DNA of 64,000 nucleotides from Phycisphaerae bacterium (GTDB lineage: Bacteria; Planctomycetota; Phycisphaerae; SM23-33), in the NCBI GenBank assembly GCA_016782885.1, contig JADHXQ010000011.1, positions 1 through 64,000 on the forward strand. The letters run 5' to 3'. Position numbers and translations under genes: made by a program. The notes beneath the pieces are model-generated. The model worked only from the letters and a program-made list of their open reading frames with translations. It did no database searches and was not told where the DNA came from. Positions 43,095 through 53,087 of this stretch are shown piece by piece (positions within the stretch are counted from its first letter, which is position 1; every line of letters begins with the position of its first letter).

Positions 43095-44080
43095 GCATGG
43101 TTTTTCCGGGTTTCGTGGATTTGCAGGTCAATGGCTTCGCGGGAGTCGATTTCTCGGCGCCCACGCTCGATACCGAGGCGTTCGCGGGCGCCTGCCGGGC
43201 AATACGCCAGTCCGGAACGGCGGCCTTCATGCCTACGCTCATCACGTCGCCGGCGGAGGTTTACCAGAGGAACCTGGGCGTCATTGCAGGAGTCATGAAA
43301 CGCCCGGAATTCGAGGACTGCCTGCTCGGAATTCATCTGGAGGGCCCGTTTATTTCGCCGATGGAAGGTGCGCGCGGAGCCCACAACCCCGATTGGATCG
43401 AAGAACCCTCTGCCGATTATCTCAGGCAATTGCAGGCCTGGGGCGGGGGAAATATTCGAATGATGACAATTGCAGCCGAACTGGAAGGCGCCGCTGAGCT
43501 CACTCGATGCGCGGTCGAAGCGGGTATCACGATTTCGCTGGGCCATCAGCTCGCAACGGGCGACGACCTGGAGCGACTGGGAGCCAGTGGCGCCAAGGCG
43601 CTGACCCATCTGGGCAACGCTCTTCCGGCCATGCTGCAGCGTCACGAGAATCCCATCTGGGCTGGCCTCGCCAATGACGGTCTGTTCGCTACAATCATTA
43701 CCGACGGGCACCACCTTCCTGACGATCTGATCAAGGTCCTCGTCCGCGTCAAGGGACCGCGGCGCCTTGCCGTGGTGAGCGACGCGACCGCTATCGCCTC
43801 GCTGCCTCCCGGTCGCTATCAGACTCTCGGAAACGAGGTCGTTCTCGATGAGCGCGGTAAACTGTACAGTTCCGAGACGGGATATCTCGTCGGATCGTCC
43901 GCCACGATGCTGGATTGCATGAATCATCTGGCGTCACTCGAGTTGCTTTCATCTGAAGATCTCGTCGGCGTCGGTTTGGACAATCCGCTGAAGCTGGCGG
44001 GGCTCCGGCGAGAGGCAATTGCTGACAAGCCCCGCGTCGAGTATGTTCGGAGCGCCAATCGCTTTCGACTGATACCTTGA
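43091..44080 (+). CDS. nagA: N-acetylglucosamine-6-phosphate deacetylase, short N-terminus
   Basis: 329 residues of the amidohydrolase barrel. Metal-site motifs are HLEGPF, ITISLGHQLA, LTHLGNALP, TDGHHLP and VVSDATA. It starts directly at FPGFVDLQVNGFAGVDFS, i.e. at the beginning of the barrel, so it lacks the about 45-residue N-terminal part of the small beta domain present in E. coli-type NagA (about 380 residues). The canonical HGxxG metal site in that segment reads QVNGFAG here, so the His ligand is replaced by Asn. Whether it is still active is open. A downstream ATG at 43097 is possible. Confidence 0.87.
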   Translation: MSMVFPGFVDLQVNGFAGVDFSAPTLDTEAFAGACRAIRQSGTAAFMPTLITSPAEVYQRNLGVIAGVMKRPEFEDCLLGIHLEGPFISPMEGARGAHNPDWIEEPSADYLRQLQAWGGGNIRMMTIAAELEGAAELTRCAVEAGITISLGHQLATGDDLERLGASGAKALTHLGNALPAMLQRHENPIWAGLANDGLFATIITDGHHLPDDLIKVLVRVKGPRRLAVVSDATAIASLPPGRYQTLGNEVVLDERGKLYSSETGYLVGSSATMLDCMNHLASLELLSSEDLVGVGLDNPLKLAGLRREAIADKPRVEYVRSANRFRLIP

Positions 44081-44117
44081 CGTGTTTTCCGTTCGTTCAG
44101 GAAGGGAAGGACAGTTT

Positions 44118-45407
44118 ATGAATAACTCGACAGATTCAACCACGTCCAAAAAACGCCCTCCGTGGTGGCGGTCTCTGGGTCCGGCGCTGATCACGGCGTG
44201 TGTCGTATTCGGACCGGGCAGTCTCCTGATCAGCTCCAAGGTCGGTGCGGCGTACGGCTACGAATTCCTCTGGCTTCTCCTTGGGACCGGTGTGCTGATG
44301 GGGACCTACCTGACAATGGCCGCGAGAATCGGCGTTGTTGGCGGCGCCACGCCGTGCAGGCTGGTCGCCCAGCGGCTCGGACGCGTCTTCGCGGCGGTCG
44401 TCGGTATTAACCTGTGCCTGATCTGTACGGCCTTTCAGTTTTCGAACAATCTTGCTTTTGCGGCCGCAGTCAAAACCCTCGTCCCCGGGGTTAGACCCGA
44501 ATGGTTCCTGTTTGGGCTTAACGGCATCATCATCGCTTTCTTTCTTTTCGCGGGGAATATCTATCGCGTTATCGAGCGGGTCATGAAGGTTACGATTGGG
44601 GTGATCCTGGTCTGTTTCGTGCTCAACCTGATTGCAGCCGGTCCGGGGCTTATGGACATTCTCGGCGGTTTGGTTCCGAGTTGGCCCGGGAATCTTCCCA
44701 TCGGCCTGCCGGACAAGGTCGATGGTGAAATCCGCGACCCGATGCTCCTTATCGCCTCGCTTCTGGGAACGACTTTCTCCGTGGCAGCAGCCTTTTTCCA
44801 GGGGAACCTCGTCAGGGAGAAGGGATGGAAAATCGAAGACTACAAGCAAGGGGTCGGCGATTCGATTGTCGGTGTCGCCGTGATTGCCGGCGTCAGTATG
44901 ATGATAATGATAACCGCCGCGACCGTTATCCCGGGACGCCCCGCCGCCGACATCGGGGCTCTGGCCCAATCCCTCAAACCCCTCCTCGGCAATTTCGCCC
45001 ATATTGCTTTTTGCGTCGGTCTCCTGGTGGTCGCAATGAACCCGTTCCTGATTAACGCCATGATCGGCGGAACCATGCTCGCCGACGGGATCGGCAAGCC
45101 CGCCCGATTGAGCGACCGCTGGCCCCGACGATTCACCATCGCGGTCCTGACCGTCGGGATGGTCGTGGCGATCCTCGCGCTGCGAACGGGGGCCAAGCCG
45201 ATTCAGTTGATCGTATTCGGTCAGGCCATGACGGTAATCGGCAATCCCCTGATGGCCGGCGTCCTCCTGTGGCTGGCGAACCGCAAAGACATAATGGGCG
45301 ACCGCCGCAATCGACTGACAGTAAACATTCTGGCTACAGTGGGATTCCTCGTTGTCTGCGCCATGGCCGTGCGGGTCCTTATGCGGTTGACATTCCAATT
45401 AACATAG
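44118..45407 (+). CDS. Divergent Nramp-family transporter
   Basis: 429 residues with eleven predicted transmembrane helices. The Nramp fold is recognisable in GPALITACVVFGPGSLLISSKVGAAYGY (helix 1) and FSVAAAFFQGNLVRE (helix 6). The metal-binding motif of helix 1, usually DPGN, reads GPGS, and the helix-6 Met-Pro-His motif is missing. Canonical Mn/Fe transport is therefore unlikely. The gene is 37 bases after nagA and probably in the same operon. Relatives of this type are common in planctomycetes and may carry other ions or small molecules. Confidence 0.85.
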   Translation: MNNSTDSTTSKKRPPWWRSLGPALITACVVFGPGSLLISSKVGAAYGYEFLWLLLGTGVLMGTYLTMAARIGVVGGATPCRLVAQRLGRVFAAVVGINLCLICTAFQFSNNLAFAAAVKTLVPGVRPEWFLFGLNGIIIAFFLFAGNIYRVIERVMKVTIGVILVCFVLNLIAAGPGLMDILGGLVPSWPGNLPIGLPDKVDGEIRDPMLLIASLLGTTFSVAAAFFQGNLVREKGWKIEDYKQGVGDSIVGVAVIAGVSMMIMITAATVIPGRPAADIGALAQSLKPLLGNFAHIAFCVGLLVVAMNPFLINAMIGGTMLADGIGKPARLSDRWPRRFTIAVLTVGMVVAILALRTGAKPIQLIVFGQAMTVIGNPLMAGVLLWLANRKDIMGDRRNRLTVNILATVGFLVVCAMAVRVLMRLTFQLT

Positions 45408-45491
45408 CAAACACCAGGCCTTTGTATTGCGCTGGCATTCAAGTATAATTACGATTGAAATATCCCCCTGGCTACGGAAGGCGGAAGCAAA

Positions 45492-48400
45492 ATGGCATAT
45501 CCCAGACCTTTGATACCGTGTCGCATTGCGTGCGTGATCGTGACGATCCTGATCGCCTCTCACGTGACGGCCGGACCGGTCGCTGTCGACAAACCGCTGA
45601 TCGCACACTGGACGTTTGACGATAACTCATCGGCAGGAGCCTCCTGCGCCGACGCGAGCGGTAAGGGCTTCAACGCGTCGCCCGCTGGCAAGGCTGGTCT
45701 GAGCCGCGTCGAGGGCGTTTCGGGGCGTGCGATGAGCTTTTCCGGTCGGCACAGGTTGCGCGTACCGAAAATGACCGATCTGACGAAGGTCAAAAAGATC
45801 ACTCTCAGCGCCTGGGTGATGCCCGCCAGTTTCCAGACATACAACGAGATCTTCCGCAAGGAAGACGCTCACTTCCGCATTCTGTTCTCGTTCCAGGAAA
45901 ACGGGAGGACCCTGTCGCTCGGACTGAATATCGGCGGGTACATCGAGTGTGACGCCCGCATCAATCCGAAACAGTTGCTGGACGGGATGTGGCATTTCTG
46001 TGCGGCCACTTACGACGGTAAGACTATGCGCGTCTACCTCGACGGAAAGGAAATCGCATCGCTCGATCGCCCCGGTGCGATCAACTCCCAGCGGAGCGCG
46101 GCGCCGTGCATCGGCTCGTCCAACGGCGGCGAATGCTTCCAGGGCGCAATGGACGACCTCCGCATCTACGCGGGCGCCCTGACCACAAAAGAAATCACCG
46201 CCCTCCACTCCCAGGGATTCAAAGCTCTCAAGGCGTACTACGCCAAACAGGACAAGCATATCGATGCTTTTTCATCGGCCGACAAATCGCTGGCGCGCAC
46301 GCTGGCCAAATGGCGGAAGGACCTCGTCGAGAAGCGCGTCGCCTTGAGTCCGAAACTCGCCCAGGCCGCCCGCAGGAAGCTCGGCGTCACCTTCCCCCAA
46401 GAGTACCGCAACTTCGTCGCCCTGACCGAAATAGACCCCATAGAATATCTCCGCGCCACCGACGACAGCATAAATGAGAGGTTGGCAAATCGCGCGGTCG
46501 GACCGCTGGTCGAGTACAAACCTCTCACCAGGAACCAGTGGAGCAGGCAGAGCCCCGAAGACCTCAAGAAATGGAAGGCGATCGACGCGGCTGAGAAAAC
46601 ATTCGCCAACCTCCGAAAACAGGGCGCCGCGGCGCGCTTCTCGCCGGAATGGATCGAAGCGGCAATGCAGATCGGGCAAGACTACTCGAACGTCCCGACC
46701 AGACCCAGGACCAGGGAACGCGTGGCGCCCTACGTCACGCCGGCGACACCGGAGACGAAGAATCTCACCGCCGACGAAGCCAAAGAAGCCCTGCAGCGCG
46801 ACTGGCTGCACCAGGCAGGCAATAAACCAACATCCCAACGTATCGCCGACGAAATCAAGTGGACGCGACGTCTCGCGAAGAGAATCAAATCCGCTTCAGG
46901 CGGGAAGATCACTTTCGCCGCCGAACTTGTTAAGCTCGACGCCCTGGCGAAAACGGCTGCAACGCTCAAAACCGCATCGCCCGAGCTTTACTTCAAGGTC
47001 CGATCGATCAAGCGCGACATAGCCTTCAAGAACCCCGTCGTCGACTTCGCGAAGATACTGATGGTGGACATGCCTTATCCCGCGGGCAGCGAACCGATGC
47101 ATGAAACGCGCCATCGTCTGGGCTACATGGCCGTTCCCGGCGCGCGGCTGCTCGTCCTGGACGGTCTGGCGCCGGACGGAAAACTCACCAAACTGGCGCC
47201 CAAGGCGCCGCTGCACGGATCGTTCTGGCGGCCTGACGTTGATTTCGACGGAAAGAAAGTCCTGTTCTGCTTCAAACCGCATAACGAAAAATCATTCCAC
47301 CTCTACGAAATCAACGCCGACGGGACCTCGATGGTCCAACTTACCGACGGGCCTTACGATGATCTCGACCCTATCTACCTGCCTGACGGTAAGCACATCA
47401 TCTTCTCCACCACGCGCGGGCATACCTACGTCCGCTGCATGCCCCCCACCAACGCATACGTCCTGGGCCGCTGCGAGCGCGACGGGAAAAACATCTACCT
47501 GATCTCCCGAAACAACGAACCGGACTACCTCCCGTCAGTAATGAACGACGGAAAAGTAATCTACACGCGATGGGAATACACCGACAAACCGCTCTGGCGG
47601 GCACAGGGCCTGTGGACCGTCAATCCCGACGGTACGCAAGTCGACACGTTCTGGGGTAACCAGAGCGTCTGGCCGGACCTGCTCAAGGATGCGCGCGCCA
47701 TCCCCGGCAGCCGGCGAGTCATGTTCACCGGAAGCGCGCATCACAACTGGTTCAGCGGAACGGTGGGCATTATCACGCCGGGCAAGGGCTTCAACTTCCC
47801 ACACGGGCTTACCAAGGTCACCGCCGACCTGGCCTGGCCGGAATCCGGTAACGGTCCAAGCGACCCGATCGAATCGCCAAACTACCACGCATCGGGCAGG
47901 TACCCGGCGTACTACTCGCCGTACCCGCTCAGCGAGACCGACTTCATCGTCTCGGCCAACCGCGGCGGGAAATTCCTGCTCTACCTCATGGACGTCGAAG
48001 GTAATCGCGAACTCATCTACGAAGGCGTGAACAATATTTTCCACGCCCAGCCCCTGAAGGCCCGCAAAAGGCCCCCGCTCGTCGAGGATCGAGTAACCTG
48101 GCCGACCGCCGAAAACCGCATGAAACCCAAAAGCGGCGTTATCTACACCAACAACGTCTACCAGGGCGCACCGAAAGAGTTGGCCGGCAAGGCCAAGTAC
48201 CTCCGCATCCTCAACATCGAGCACAAGACGTACACCTACTGGTACAAGCGCCCGTACCTTTCCACCGGCCCGGTAGTCTCCGCCGTGCAGTCCGAGGGCG
48301 TCAAACGCATCCTCGGCACCGTCCCGATCGAGAAAGACGGGTCGCTGGCGTTCGATGCGCCGGCTGGTATTCCGCTGCACTTCCAACTGCTCGACGAAAA

Positions 48401-49091
48401 CTATCTCGCCCTGCAGACCATGCGGAGCTTCACCGGCGTCATGCCCGGCGAGCGGCGCGGATGCCTCGGATGCCACGAACGACACAGCACCACCTCACCT
48501 CCGGCCGGGCGGGCAATCGCCCTTACCAAACAGCCGAGCAAGATCACCCCCCCGCCATGGGGCAGCGACACCGTCGGCTTCGAACGATACGTACGCCCGG
48601 TGCTCGACAAGTACTGCGGTAAGTGTCACCAGGGCGAGGGCAAGGGACGAAAAAAGCTCGACATGACCCCCCGCCCCGGACGACTCGGATTCGACGAAAC
48701 GTACTGGCTGTTCACCGGAAAGCCCGCGTGGGGACGACCCTACCACAAGCCCAAAAACCCCCCGCCGGGATTCGGAATCGCCGGTATGATCATGGTCGAG
48801 GGCTACCACCAGCGCGACCCCGTCGCTTACCAGACGCCCGAACCGATGACGAGCCTCTCGTACAAAAGCCGCCTGGTCCACATAGCCTCCAGCGGAACGC
48901 ACAACAAAGTCAAGGTCGATCCCGTAAGCCGCCGCAGGCTCATCGCCTGGGTGGACGCCATGTGCCCATACCGCGGCGCCAGGGAAGTCCGCGCCATACC
49001 CGACCCGGTCTTCCAGGGCGTCGACTGGCTCTCAATCCGCCCAAAGATCAAGAACGCCCCGCGCATCACCAGACCGGGACCGGTGGACTGA
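45492..49091 (+). CDS. Giant exported LamG / TolB-like propeller / dihaem cytochrome c protein (HzsA-like)
   Basis: 1199 residues. A signal peptide ends near VTAG. Residues about 35-240 form a LamG/concanavalin-like domain (LIAHWTFDDNSSAGASC, LSAWVMPASFQTYNEIF, MDDLRIYAGALTTKEI). A helical linker of about 250 residues follows. Residues about 550-900 are a PD40/WD40-like propeller with the hydrazine synthase alpha-like opening (DVDFDGKKVLFCFKPHNEKSFHLYEINADG). Two c-type haem sites are at Cys991-Cys994-His995 (CLGCH) and Cys1042-Cys1045-His1046 (CGKCH). Such proteins are typical of planctomycete and verrucomicrobial sugar-degradation loci; electron-transfer role is inference. Confidence 0.85.
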   Translation: MAYPRPLIPCRIACVIVTILIASHVTAGPVAVDKPLIAHWTFDDNSSAGASCADASGKGFNASPAGKAGLSRVEGVSGRAMSFSGRHRLRVPKMTDLTKVKKITLSAWVMPASFQTYNEIFRKEDAHFRILFSFQENGRTLSLGLNIGGYIECDARINPKQLLDGMWHFCAATYDGKTMRVYLDGKEIASLDRPGAINSQRSAAPCIGSSNGGECFQGAMDDLRIYAGALTTKEITALHSQGFKALKAYYAKQDKHIDAFSSADKSLARTLAKWRKDLVEKRVALSPKLAQAARRKLGVTFPQEYRNFVALTEIDPIEYLRATDDSINERLANRAVGPLVEYKPLTRNQWSRQSPEDLKKWKAIDAAEKTFANLRKQGAAARFSPEWIEAAMQIGQDYSNVPTRPRTRERVAPYVTPATPETKNLTADEAKEALQRDWLHQAGNKPTSQRIADEIKWTRRLAKRIKSASGGKITFAAELVKLDALAKTAATLKTASPELYFKVRSIKRDIAFKNPVVDFAKILMVDMPYPAGSEPMHETRHRLGYMAVPGARLLVLDGLAPDGKLTKLAPKAPLHGSFWRPDVDFDGKKVLFCFKPHNEKSFHLYEINADGTSMVQLTDGPYDDLDPIYLPDGKHIIFSTTRGHTYVRCMPPTNAYVLGRCERDGKNIYLISRNNEPDYLPSVMNDGKVIYTRWEYTDKPLWRAQGLWTVNPDGTQVDTFWGNQSVWPDLLKDARAIPGSRRVMFTGSAHHNWFSGTVGIITPGKGFNFPHGLTKVTADLAWPESGNGPSDPIESPNYHASGRYPAYYSPYPLSETDFIVSANRGGKFLLYLMDVEGNRELIYEGVNNIFHAQPLKARKRPPLVEDRVTWPTAENRMKPKSGVIYTNNVYQGAPKELAGKAKYLRILNIEHKTYTYWYKRPYLSTGPVVSAVQSEGVKRILGTVPIEKDGSLAFDAPAGIPLHFQLLDENYLALQTMRSFTGVMPGERRGCLGCHERHSTTSPPAGRAIALTKQPSKITPPPWGSDTVGFERYVRPVLDKYCGKCHQGEGKGRKKLDMTPRPGRLGFDETYWLFTGKPAWGRPYHKPKNPPPGFGIAGMIMVEGYHQRDPVAYQTPEPMTSLSYKSRLVHIASSGTHNKVKVDPVSRRRLIAWVDAMCPYRGAREVRAIPDPVFQGVDWLSIRPKIKNAPRITRPGPVD

Positions 49092-49169
49092 GGGGCAACG
49101 GCCCTTGCCACAAATGACCAAAAGGCCACCAGGTTTTGGAAACGCCCACGATACGGCGGGAAATGCGGA

Positions 49170-51704
49170 TCAGCCGCCGGTCTTCGGTGTTCCCCGCAGA
49201 GCGTCGCGCACGGCATGTGCCAGCGACCGGGCGGAGAACGGCTTGGTCAGGATCGGGGCGCCCGTCGTTATCGGGCCTCTCTTGGCGATCACATCGGCGG
49301 CGTGTCCGGACATGAAAAGAACCCTGGTGGCGGGATCGGCGTTCACTATCTTCCGCGAGAGTTCAAAACCGTCCAGACCCGGCATGACCACATCGGTCAG
49401 GAGGAGGTCGACTTTCCGGTCCGCCCGTCCGGCCTGGGCAAGTGCGCTGTCCGCCCCGTCGGCGACGAGCACGTCATACCCGCAATCCTGCAGCGTATCC
49501 CGTATCATCCATCGTATCGCCTCTTCATCCTCGACCACCAGGACGGTCCCGGTTCCGACGGGAAGAGGCGCCGCCGGGCCATTTTCGCCCCGGTCCGTCC
49601 CGGCGGGTGCATCGACCCTGGGGAAATACAACCGGAAGATCGTGCCCTGTCCCGGTTCGCTGTAGACCGCGACATGCCCCCCGCTTTGCCTGGCGAAACC
49701 GTAGACCATCGCCAATCCCAACCCCGTGCCCTTGCCCACCGCCTTGGTGGTGAAGAAGGGGTCAAAAACCTTCTCCATAATCTCCGGGGCCATGCCTTCA
49801 CCGGTGTCGCTGACGGATATCATCACGTAATCACCGGGGTTGGCGCCGGGGTGCGATGCGGCGTAGGCATGATCCAGCACCGCGCAGGCAGTTTCTATGG
49901 CGACCCGCCCTCCGCCGGGCATCGCGTCGCGGGCGTTGACGATGAGATTCATCAAAGCGTGCCGCAAATGGCCCGCATCAACCAGGATCCGCCCCAGGCC
50001 CTCGCCAAGCCTGGACGACAGGTCGACGTTCTCGGGGATCGCCTTGCCGAGCGTCTTTACGGTGTCCTCGATCAGACCGTTAGGCTCGACGACCTCCGGT
50101 TTCAGCATCTGTTCGCGGCTGAAGGACAGCAGGTCCGCCGATACGACCGCCGAACGGTCCGCCGCCTTGAGAATCTCCTGAAGGTACTGCCCGCCTTTCT
50201 CCACGACCAGACCGCCCCTCAGGAGCATCTCCCCGTAACCCTTGATCACGGTAAGCTGGTTGCGGAAGTCGTGTGCGATTCCGCCGGCCAACTGTCCGAC
50301 GGCTTCCATCTTCTGGGCCTGCATGAAGCGGTGTTCCATCTTTCGCCGCTCATCTTCGGTGTGCCGATGCTCGTCGATTTCCCTGGCGAGTCGATCGTTG
50401 GCGTCCTGGAGCTGGGACGTCCGCTCCCGCACGCGATCTTCCAGCGTGCCCTGCCATCTCTGGATGCGTTCGATCATGGAGTTGAACGATTCGGCGAGCC
50501 GGCCGACCTCGTCCCTTCGCACTACGATTGCGCGTACTGAAAGGTCTCCGCGACGGGCCTGTTCGGCGGTCCGGCTGAGCGCCAGAACCGGGCGGGCGAA
50601 CCGATTCACCATCACCAGGAGGACCGCAAGGCTGATCGTGAACCCCGCCATCCAGACCGTGATGGTCGTTCCCACCGCATCCCAGACCGGGATCAGGATA
50701 TCCGCTTCGTCGCGCTTAACCACCATGCCCCAGTCCTGGTCGGGGCCTACGGGCAGGTGCCTGTACGCCGCCAGCACCCTCACGCCGCGATAGTCTTCAG
50801 TGCGGATCAGGCCTTCCTTGCCCATCGAGGCCAACAGGGCGGGCCTGGCCTGGATCTGGTAGTCCAGTTCCCTGGGCATGCTTCCATCGGCCAGCGGATG
50901 GCTCAGCCCCATCAGGATGCGCCGGTCCTCGTTGACCAGGACAATCTCCCCGGTCGTCCCCAGCCCCCCTCCGGTGTAGAGCATGGGCTTGAGGAATTCG
51001 TCGGTGTCGATGTGGGCGACAACCACCGCGAGGACTTTGCGTTGACCGGCCTGCCCAAGGTCGAAATCGCAGATGGCCGTCGCGATATTCATGTAATGCC
51101 TGCCGGTCTGGGAGTCGAGGACCACGTCGACCCATTCTCGCCCTGCTGCAACCATGGCCTGGCGGAAGACCTCCGAATCGGCGATGCTTCGGCCCAGACC
51201 GGTCCCGTCCGTCGCGGCCAGGATGACGCCCCCGTCGGCATCGGCGATTCTTATCCGTTCGAACACGCCGTAACTGCCCATGACGACGGCGAGGCGGCGA
51301 AGAAGGGTCTGGTAACCCGGTTCGCTCGTGATTCGCAACCGGAAGGCGTCCGGGGTCTCTCGGGGCTGTTTCTCCCTCGCCAGGCGAGAAAGCTCCTTCA
51401 CCGACTCTTCGACGATTCCGTTCTGCGACAGCGCCCGGACGTTGGCCTTTCGCTGCTCGAGCCAGAGCAGAAAACGTTCCTTCTTCAGGTCGGCCACCAC
51501 GTTGAGGTGCCTGGCGACACTGGCCTGTTCGTGGCCGTAGACGCCTCCCCAATCCGTCAGAGGCAGGCCGAACGCCACCGAAAGGACGACCGCCGCCATG
51601 ACGCCCGCAAGCAGCAGACCGAAATACATCGCCATCCTGAATCGCAGGCTCAGGAAGAAGCGGACCTTCGCTCCGCCGGGATCGGGGGGGCTCATGGCGT
51701 TCAT
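49170..51704 (-). CDS. Membrane hybrid sensor histidine kinase / response regulator (dCACHE-HAMP-HisKA-HATPase-REC)
   Basis: 844 residues. Two transmembrane helices (about 20-40 and about 335-355) flank a dCACHE-like extracytoplasmic domain. Then come HAMP ([32 protein letters not shown]), a coiled coil, and a HisKA domain with the phospho-acceptor His478 in [11 protein letters not shown]. The HATPase domain has [16 protein letters not shown] and [13 protein letters not shown], and a C-terminal receiver domain has phospho-acceptor Asp771 in LTDVVMPG with Lys in LTKPF. The start at ATG 51704 has GGGAGG six bases upstream and overlaps the SBP gene stop. Complete with all catalytic motifs. Confidence 0.93.
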   Translation of the reverse strand: MNAMSPPDPGGAKVRFFLSLRFRMAMYFGLLLAGVMAAVVLSVAFGLPLTDWGGVYGHEQASVARHLNVVADLKKERFLLWLEQRKANVRALSQNGIVEESVKELSRLAREKQPRETPDAFRLRITSEPGYQTLLRRLAVVMGSYGVFERIRIADADGGVILAATDGTGLGRSIADSEVFRQAMVAAGREWVDVVLDSQTGRHYMNIATAICDFDLGQAGQRKVLAVVVAHIDTDEFLKPMLYTGGGLGTTGEIVLVNEDRRILMGLSHPLADGSMPRELDYQIQARPALLASMGKEGLIRTEDYRGVRVLAAYRHLPVGPDQDWGMVVKRDEADILIPVWDAVGTTITVWMAGFTISLAVLLVMVNRFARPVLALSRTAEQARRGDLSVRAIVVRRDEVGRLAESFNSMIERIQRWQGTLEDRVRERTSQLQDANDRLAREIDEHRHTEDERRKMEHRFMQAQKMEAVGQLAGGIAHDFRNQLTVIKGYGEMLLRGGLVVEKGGQYLQEILKAADRSAVVSADLLSFSREQMLKPEVVEPNGLIEDTVKTLGKAIPENVDLSSRLGEGLGRILVDAGHLRHALMNLIVNARDAMPGGGRVAIETACAVLDHAYAASHPGANPGDYVMISVSDTGEGMAPEIMEKVFDPFFTTKAVGKGTGLGLAMVYGFARQSGGHVAVYSEPGQGTIFRLYFPRVDAPAGTDRGENGPAAPLPVGTGTVLVVEDEEAIRWMIRDTLQDCGYDVLVADGADSALAQAGRADRKVDLLLTDVVMPGLDGFELSRKIVNADPATRVLFMSGHAADVIAKRGPITTGAPILTKPFSARSLAHAVRDALRGTPKTGG

Positions 51705-52849
51705 TGATCGCCTCCCTCGTCGTGTCTGAACTCGCCAAGGCGGTACAGTGCGGGATCGGCGAGGATGCTCCGGAAGATTGTCCTGTCGAACATCGCCCGA
51801 ATCGCCGCCCAGTCGGTATCGGCGGGCAGATGCCCCAGTCTCTTCAGGAAATCCAGTTCGCGATGCAGTTGGCCCCCATCCCTGAGAGCGAAAACCGGGA
51901 CGAGGGAGTTGCGGCTGGTCCCGCTGGCCTGTACAACGGTCTGCACCATGTTGTCGACCGAGAACGGCGCGTCGTCTTCCGTTGCCAGGGGCCTGCTGGC
52001 CTGCTCGGCCCATCGGCAGGAGAGCAATATATTGTCCCTGTCTCGCAGCATCCAGGCGGTTGCCCGTTCGTGGGCGGCGAGTATCCGGCGAACGGCCTGG
52101 GGGCGGTTGTCGGCGAAGACCCTGGTAAAGTACAGGAATCCCAGGTACCGGCTGCGGTGAATCACGGCGCTGCCGGGGCAGTGTTTGAGCACGGACGACG
52201 TCAACGGTTCCCACGTTCCACAAGCATCGATCCTTCCATCGAGAAGCGCCGCGGACATTTTCGTGGGCTCCATCGCCACCAGAGTGACATCACCTTCATC
52301 GATTCCTGAGAGCTTCAGGCCGTCCAGCACGGCGTGATGGGTGGAGGCGCCGAAGGGCACGGCGATCCGCTTGCCCTTGAGCTGCTCGAGGCGAACGGCC
52401 CGGCGGGCGACGATCTCGTCATAACCCTGATCGGTCATGACGGGGATGAGAACGGGTGTGCGGCTTGCGATGCGCAGGACGGCCATGTCACCGCAGATAC
52501 CCCCGTCCAGGTCTCCTCGCTCGACGAAACAGTTGATGTCCGCGCCCGTCTGGAAGGAGTGGAACCGGATCTCCATACCGAGTTTCGCCAGTTCCTCCCT
52601 CAGGACCGCATCTCGCCGCATGACCTCCATGACGTTCCCGGCGAACGCCCACATCGGTTGGGTTCCCAGATGGATGACGTTCTCTCGCGGTGAAAAGTCG
52701 TACCGGGAGTAGACCGGGTGGCTGGCGGGGTCCTGTCTTACGGGGTCGGCTTCAGGCGGCGGCTTCCAGAGAACCGCCACAATCGCAAGTGCGATTCCGC
52801 AGACCGGAACAAGTCCGAACAGCAGGACCGGTCTGGATATGATCCGCAT
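51701..52849 (-). CDS. NMT1/SsuA-type solute-binding protein without a transporter
   Basis: 382-residue binding protein of the aliphatic-sulfonate/taurine/nitrate/thiamine-precursor type. An N-terminal membrane anchor or signal (VLLFGLVPVCGIALAIVAVLW) is followed by the two lobes, with DINCFVERGDLDGGICGDMAVLRI, LKGKRIAVPFGASTHHAVLDGL and LDGRIDACGTWEPLTSSVL. ATG 52849 has GGCGG seven bases upstream. The gene overlaps the histidine-kinase start (ATGA), and no permease or ATPase is encoded nearby. It probably presents ligand to the kinase rather than to an importer. Confidence 0.86.
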   Translation of the reverse strand: MRIISRPVLLFGLVPVCGIALAIVAVLWKPPPEADPVRQDPASHPVYSRYDFSPRENVIHLGTQPMWAFAGNVMEVMRRDAVLREELAKLGMEIRFHSFQTGADINCFVERGDLDGGICGDMAVLRIASRTPVLIPVMTDQGYDEIVARRAVRLEQLKGKRIAVPFGASTHHAVLDGLKLSGIDEGDVTLVAMEPTKMSAALLDGRIDACGTWEPLTSSVLKHCPGSAVIHRSRYLGFLYFTRVFADNRPQAVRRILAAHERATAWMLRDRDNILLSCRWAEQASRPLATEDDAPFSVDNMVQTVVQASGTSRNSLVPVFALRDGGQLHRELDFLKRLGHLPADTDWAAIRAMFDRTIFRSILADPALYRLGEFRHDEGGDQ

Positions 52850-53087
52850 TGCCAACCGCCTTCCGGGAACACTACCCCGGATCGTGAGATTCACAGGTCG
52901 CCCAAATTAATTCACCCGAACCATTCTACATCAGACTCCCGGAGTGTCAAGTTGCAAATTTGCCCCCGCCACAGACATATCTTCCAGCCCGCCGGACCGG
53001 GCGCATCCCGGCAGGTATGCAGATACACGCATCACAGGATATTCGACCCAAACAGGTCTATGCCCGGGTCAACAGCGGGGCGTTCGG
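52850..53087. other. Upstream region of the SBP-kinase pair
   Basis: 238 bases between the binding-protein start and the stop of the Cys-rich Spy-like gene. No gene or clear terminator was seen; it should contain the promoter for the minus-strand SBP-kinase pair. Confidence 0.35.

Noticed and set aside
44136-45398. Minus-strand frame of 420 codons opposite the Nramp gene
   Set aside because: Antisense shadow; polar, His/Asp-rich composition with no membrane or domain pattern, while the plus strand encodes a clear transporter.
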